DNA of 9,933 bases from Acidimicrobiales bacterium (lineage in GTDB: Bacteria; Actinomycetota; Acidimicrobiia; Acidimicrobiales; Poriferisodalaceae). The notes below the pieces were generated by a model. That model had not been told where the DNA came from and searched no databases. It saw only the letters and a list, made by a program, of their open reading frames with translations. Numbering within the stretch: position 1 is the stretch's first letter; each line of letters starts with the position of its first letter. Location: assembly GCA_020439485.1 (NCBI GenBank), contig JAGQSP010000006.1, positions 1 to 9,933 of the forward strand, in the 5' to 3' direction. A program made the position numbers and the translations under genes. Positions 7,601-9,933 of this stretch are shown here, piece by piece.

Positions 7601-9933
7601 TCGAGCCCAGCTGGCAGCAGAACGCCGACGAACGGCTCGACATAGGGCTGTGCAGCCGAGTCGAGATTCTCGACCCGCACCTTGAACGACAGGTGTTCGC
7701 CAGGTGCGGCCGAACCGGTCTCGTTCCAGACCTGCAGGAACGGGAACGCCTTGACCTCCTCGACCTCGACTCGTTCGCAATCGGCCCGAGTCGACATGTC
7801 GGTGGCCGACCAGGTCGCGCAGTTCTCGACCGACCGGTCGAGTTCGTGGAAGTGCTTCGTGCCGCCGTTGCACGCGATGGCGTCGACGTCGCCGAACCCG
7901 GTTACGGGCAGCGCCGCTGCCGACAGCGAGCCGTCGCCCAGCGCTATCGCGATCAATTCGACGTCGGATCCGCTTTCGCGCTCTGCGTACAGCAGCCCGT
8001 CGTTGCCGAAGTCGAGGCCTCCGACGTCGGGGTTGCCCGTCAGCATGTGCAGCGCCGTCGTCGCGCCAGTGGTGCGGTCGACGGTGCCCAGCCTGCGGGT
8101 GCCAGACGCCTCGGTCACGTACATCGTGTGCGAGTCGGGGTCGACTGCGATGCTCGATGGCTTGTCGAGCGGCCCAGAGATCGGGCCGATGGTGCTTCCT
8201 GCGATGGGAGCACCTGTTTCGGGGTCGATCCGGTAGATGTAGTGGTCGCTGGTCTCGACGATGACCCACAGGGCCTCTTCGCCCCCGGCGAGCACCTCGA
8301 AGGCTGCACCTTCGACACCCTTGAAGCCTGCGAACTGACCACCGAAGGCCTCGGTTACGACCGTCTCGGCACCCGTCTGTGGGTCGACAACGTACATTGC
8401 GTTGCCCGACTTGCCGCCGGCCTCGGCCCACACGACGATGTCTTGCTTGAGCGGCCAGAAGGCGGCTGCGCTGGTCTTGTAGTTGCGGGTCAGCGGCACG
8501 ATGTCGGCCGCTTGGAGGTTGTCGATGTCGGCCGGTATTGCCGCCAGGCCGAGACCGTTACGTTCGAACGCGTAACACACGGCCGGAACCTGGCCTCCGG
8601 CAGCCGCGCTGACCACCTCGGTGACGATCGAAGCCGGAGTGGTCACCTCGAAGTCGGTCGGAACGTTGTCGAGATACTCGACCTTCACCTGATCGACCCC
8701 GTACGGCAAAGCGTAGGACGCATCCGCGGTGCCGGTGACGGTGGCCAGTGTGGTCCATGCACCATCGACCCGAACCGAGAACCGAGCCCTGGGCGCCGAT
8801 GGCGTCCAACGGCCGGTGCGCAGCAGCTTCGCGTCGAGGCCGTCTGGAATCGTGTCGACGACCACGAGCTCTTCGACATCGGCGGTGCCGGTGGCAACGG
8901 TGTCGAGATTCCACTCGATCTCTCCGCCCAGGCTGACGCGGCGGCTGTTGGCGGTCTTGGTCGCCGATACGTCGCTGATGCCGCCGCAGCCCTCGACTGC
9001 GGGCTTGGTCAGCACGTACTCGATTCCGTCACCGGTGCCATCCTCGAAGGCGAAGCCCAAGGCCGTCAGGGTGAGGGGAATCGAGCTGACGGTTCCGGAG
9101 ATTTCCACCGAGCCGCCGGCCATGCCCCAGTTCCAGGCCCCTACGTTGCCGGTGCGCAGCGCCGGGTCCAGAAGCGTCCCGGTGGTTCGCCACACCCTGG
9201 TGGAGGTGGTTTCGAAATGCGGACCATTGGCCGCCGTTTCGGTCCAGGTGAGCCCGCCGCCGAGGTTGACGCGCGAACTGTGGGCCCACACCGTGTCGCC
9301 CCAACCCGAATAGCCGCCAATGCGGGCGAGGTGTATCGACGGTTGCACCACCGGATCGTCGAACTCGAAGGTCAGGGTTGCGTCGTTCGGGAACCAGTGA
9401 ATGACCTCGAGAGCGTCGGCATCGCGAACCGTGGGAATCGAGTAGTCGCTGGTGTTCAGCCGGTCCATCACCGCGGTCTGCATCTGGGCCACACCGGTGA
9501 TGCGGGCGGTCACAAACGTCTCGCCGAACGGGGCGCGATAGGTCGTCGAGTTGACCCGGGTCCACTGGCCGGTCTGGGCTGCGGGCACGTCGTTGATCGG
9601 TGCGCCAGGGGGGCAGGCAACGGTGAAGGGCTCGTAGCTGGCGCCCCAGATCTTGATGTCGGCCTCACCACCGTTGAAGTAGCGGAAGCCGAAGATGGGT
9701 GTGGTGTTGGTGTCGACCCCGAATGCCTCGATGTCGAACACCGACATCCACATCGGCTGATCGGGGCGGTTACCCGGCGCGTACCCCGTGTTCCAGGTAT
9801 ACCCACCTGCAGCAACCGATATGCGACTGGAACCGGCAATCAGCTCGCCGTTTTCATCCAGCGCGCCCAGCTCCATGTCCGAGTTGCCCCAACGCTCGGC
9901 CACGATCACGAAGTCGTCGTTGTGGAACGGGGC
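4693..9933 (-). CDS. Giant secreted multidomain adhesin-like protein with F-type lectin and SdrD B-like domains (5' partial)
   Basis: The frame is open through the right edge, so the N-terminus and any signal peptide are missing; 1746 residues are visible. The GTG at 9909 is not a supported start. Read from N to C: beta-rich adhesin-like segments (about 9000-9933); a DUF11-like segment opening DVSATKTANSRRVSLGG (about 8700-8970); a propeller-like region with repeats such as MYVVDPQTGAETV and IYRIDPETG (about 7870-8420); a second DUF11-like sandwich (about 7590-7755); jelly-roll copy A; an F-type lectin domain; jelly-roll copy B; another beta-sandwich segment with GNTGGGG; and a C-terminal SdrD B-like domain. 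The tail ends in ECPN with no LPxTG, hydrophobic segment or basic anchor. The many cysteines and the absence of membrane segments suit an extracellular protein. The likely role is carbohydrate binding, adhesion or matrix formation. No catalytic domain is recognised. Function is inferred from domains only. Confidence 0.85.
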   Translation of the reverse strand, partial: APFHNDDFVIVAERWGNSDMELGALDENGELIAGSSRISVAAGGYTWNTGYAPGNRPDQPMWMSVFDIEAFGVDTNTTPIFGFRYFNGGEADIKIWGASYEPFTVACPPGAPINDVPAAQTGQWTRVNSTTYRAPFGETFVTARITGVAQMQTAVMDRLNTSDYSIPTVRDADALEVIHWFPNDATLTFEFDDPVVQPSIHLARIGGYSGWGDTVWAHSSRVNLGGGLTWTETAANGPHFETTSTRVWRTTGTLLDPALRTGNVGAWNWGMAGGSVEISGTVSSIPLTLTALGFAFEDGTGDGIEYVLTKPAVEGCGGISDVSATKTANSRRVSLGGEIEWNLDTVATGTADVEELVVVDTIPDGLDAKLLRTGRWTPSAPRARFSVRVDGAWTTLATVTGTADASYALPYGVDQVKVEYLDNVPTDFEVTTPASIVTEVVSAAAGGQVPAVCYAFERNGLGLAAIPADIDNLQAADIVPLTRNYKTSAAAFWPLKQDIVVWAEAGGKSGNAMYVVDPQTGAETVVTEAFGGQFAGFKGVEGAAFEVLAGGEEALWVIVETSDHYIYRIDPETGAPIAGSTIGPISGPLDKPSSIAVDPDSHTMYVTEASGTRRLGTVDRTTGATTALHMLTGNPDVGGLDFGNDGLLYAERESGSDVELIAIALGDGSLSAAALPVTGFGDVDAIACNGGTKHFHELDRSVENCATWSATDMSTRADCERVEVEEVKAFPFLQVWNETGSAAPGEHLSFKVRVENLDSAAQPYVEPFVGVLLPAGLEYVGWAPISMATAPFITVIEDHNSTGRTLVRFDFDGTSFAPGDLFDLRLITNVADGAQAATKPIEFATATNDTAYPIECVGDTAADVTDIDTDGILAEALCVASAQFEIDSLFSIEATAMSRGTDGLEFVDYDGATSPDGDFANLEDVSTALNTSLLTLPDLDTGKRADGSSIALGEDDPEWTVSNNRNSNQSPAEAVGQCATGFPAAPAVPLWDRDCDSRDSRWFQRSFVLSATSEPGELVLEANAWLNGEFTFYVNGVRQNQSGSGFDNQLVLTGPFQAGLNLVEVEADGNSNDHSLAIDFTWARVSDIATSGSRRVDLNESASHTQSSTYTPSLGGAASNAGDGNSNGNYWNGSVTHTGSTSNQWWQADLHTVAAIDEITIWNRTDCCASRIANAALFLSEVPFTSSTISGMRSQSGVVELPIDSAALVSGSTTVSANGTLARYVRVALNGQYLHMAEVDIYGHIVEVPDVLAVDDDWTVSDTLNGPRRPAVHAPFSATCFTPWNEMPGNAEPIWADDCRNVGTTFLHRDIEITADDDPSTLIGMLSYVVDNQVTEVFVNGVRQGVSGSGWSVMNTAELEGPFITGTNTITIQATNLDGSGAVAAALDWRRPPVGCPDDEGFTSRPCIAQVESHEEATLRFDLDNVGNTGGGGAVIYGNLPFFGDTTLISGEARNSDFAPTLTDAVQIISQPASASVTVQYSTSTNPCRPEVGGQAPGTSWPTGCDMDWGDAPADLSEVKAVRIVVDTPTGSSWVGGESLRIEMDVRAAQGSFNRDEYAWMSWAYQLELANGTKLTPVEGLPAGLVIPQSDNGIGDWIWLDANRDGIQDPTEEGVNGIEIELYDVDRNLVAWTTSQNLDNDSAKPGYYWFGDLEPGQYFIKLVKVPISWNTMSPDIGDDSVDSDIDPLTNESTLITVDQNGLIRTVDVGFFIPQGPIVCEDSTDAFDPTDTNVDRREVPDASECPN
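4798..5160 (-). other. SdrD B-like (prealbumin-fold) domain in the giant protein
   Basis: About 121 residues. The start NGIGDWIWLDANRDGIQD carries D-x-N-x-D-G-x-x-D, a calcium-binding loop typical of SdrD B domains. It is followed by GVNGIEIELYD, then GYYWFGDLEPGQYFIKLV, the usual second half, and a Asp-rich IGDDSVDSDIDP stretch. In staphylococcal Sdr proteins such domains form rigid calcium-stiffened stalks. Here there is only one copy and it is C-terminal. Confidence 0.8.
5767..6162 (-). repeat. Protein-level repeat, jelly-roll-like copy B
   Basis: About 132 residues from WTVSDTLNG to ALDW. It shares with copy A, in the same order: WTVS; a cysteine; PIWADDC; FVNGVRQ followed by SGSG; GPF-x-x-G-x-N; and a closing DW. 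The hallmark VNGVRQ is encoded at 5902-5919. The layout (binding-face Asn-Gly hairpin, then L-GPF-G-N-I) recalls galactose-binding-like jelly rolls, which is inference. Similarity to copy A is seen directly at protein level. Confidence 0.65.
6205..6639 (-). other. F-type lectin (fucolectin, CBM47-like) domain in the giant protein
   Basis: About 145 residues, from NESASHTQSSTY to VDIYG. The motif H-x26-R-x-D-x4-R is complete: His at 6523-6525, Arg at 6442-6444 followed by T-D, and Arg at 6421-6423. In eel agglutinin the equivalent His52, Arg79 and Arg86 bind fucose. The two adjacent cysteines between the arginines (6430-6435) match the vicinal disulfide of that lectin, and NQWWQADL matches the conserved WW-x-x-DL strand. 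Fucose binding is therefore predicted. Confidence 0.88.
6688..7059 (-). repeat. Protein-level repeat, jelly-roll-like copy A
   Basis: About 124 residues from WTVSNNRNSNQ to DFTW. Motifs shared with copy B are WTVS; a cysteine followed by PLWDRDC; YVNGVRQ with SGSG (VNGVRQ at 6817-6834); and GPF-x-x-G-x-N. The copies are diverged in sequence and flank the lectin domain on both sides, each about 40-50 bases from it. Confidence 0.65.

Noticed and set aside
7475..8431. 318-codon minus-strand frame within the giant gene
   Set aside because: Arg-rich shadow of the giant gene in another frame; no domain signature.

Overview
This is a GC-rich window with six protein-coding genes, most likely from a high-GC actinobacterium, possibly an acidimicrobial or related marine or soil lineage. 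That placement is inference. It rests on three things: start codons lying 6-9 bases after TAnnnT hexamers, which fits leaderless transcription; a lipoprotein with a long Thr/Ala/Pro linker; and an actinobacterial-style lytic transglycosylase. No RNA gene, CRISPR array, insertion sequence, integrase or replication origin was seen, and no gap between genes exceeds about 140 bases.

Layout from left to right: (1) the 3' part of a secreted lytic transglycosylase (plus strand, cut by the left edge); (2) a YbaK/EbsC-type aminoacyl-tRNA deacylase; (3) a small HxlR-like winged-helix regulator; (4) and (5), on the minus strand, a two-gene unit in which a cyclophilin-type peptidylprolyl isomerase is read first and a CPA2-type cation:proton antiporter follows with a 4-base stop/start overlap; (6) a plus-strand lipoprotein divergent from the isomerase; (7) on the minus strand, filling more than half of the window and cut by the right edge, a giant secreted multidomain protein of at least 1746 residues.

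The first six genes look like ordinary chromosomal housekeeping and envelope genes: peptidoglycan remodelling, proofreading of mischarged tRNA, regulation, protein folding, ion homeostasis and a cell-surface lipoprotein. The regulator and the antiporter converge with an 8-base overlap of their coding ends, and the lipoprotein and the giant gene converge only 18 bases apart.

The giant gene is the accessory-looking part. It encodes an extracellular adhesin-like protein with DUF11-like beta-sandwich segments, a propeller-like region, a complete F-type (fucose-binding) lectin domain with every motif residue at the canonical spacing, two diverged copies of a jelly-roll-like domain on either side of that lectin, and a C-terminal SdrD B-like calcium-binding domain. 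No cell-wall sorting signal or membrane anchor is visible at its C-terminus. The lectin/duplication module is the most interesting structure in the window. No complete new multi-gene system can be claimed from what is visible.
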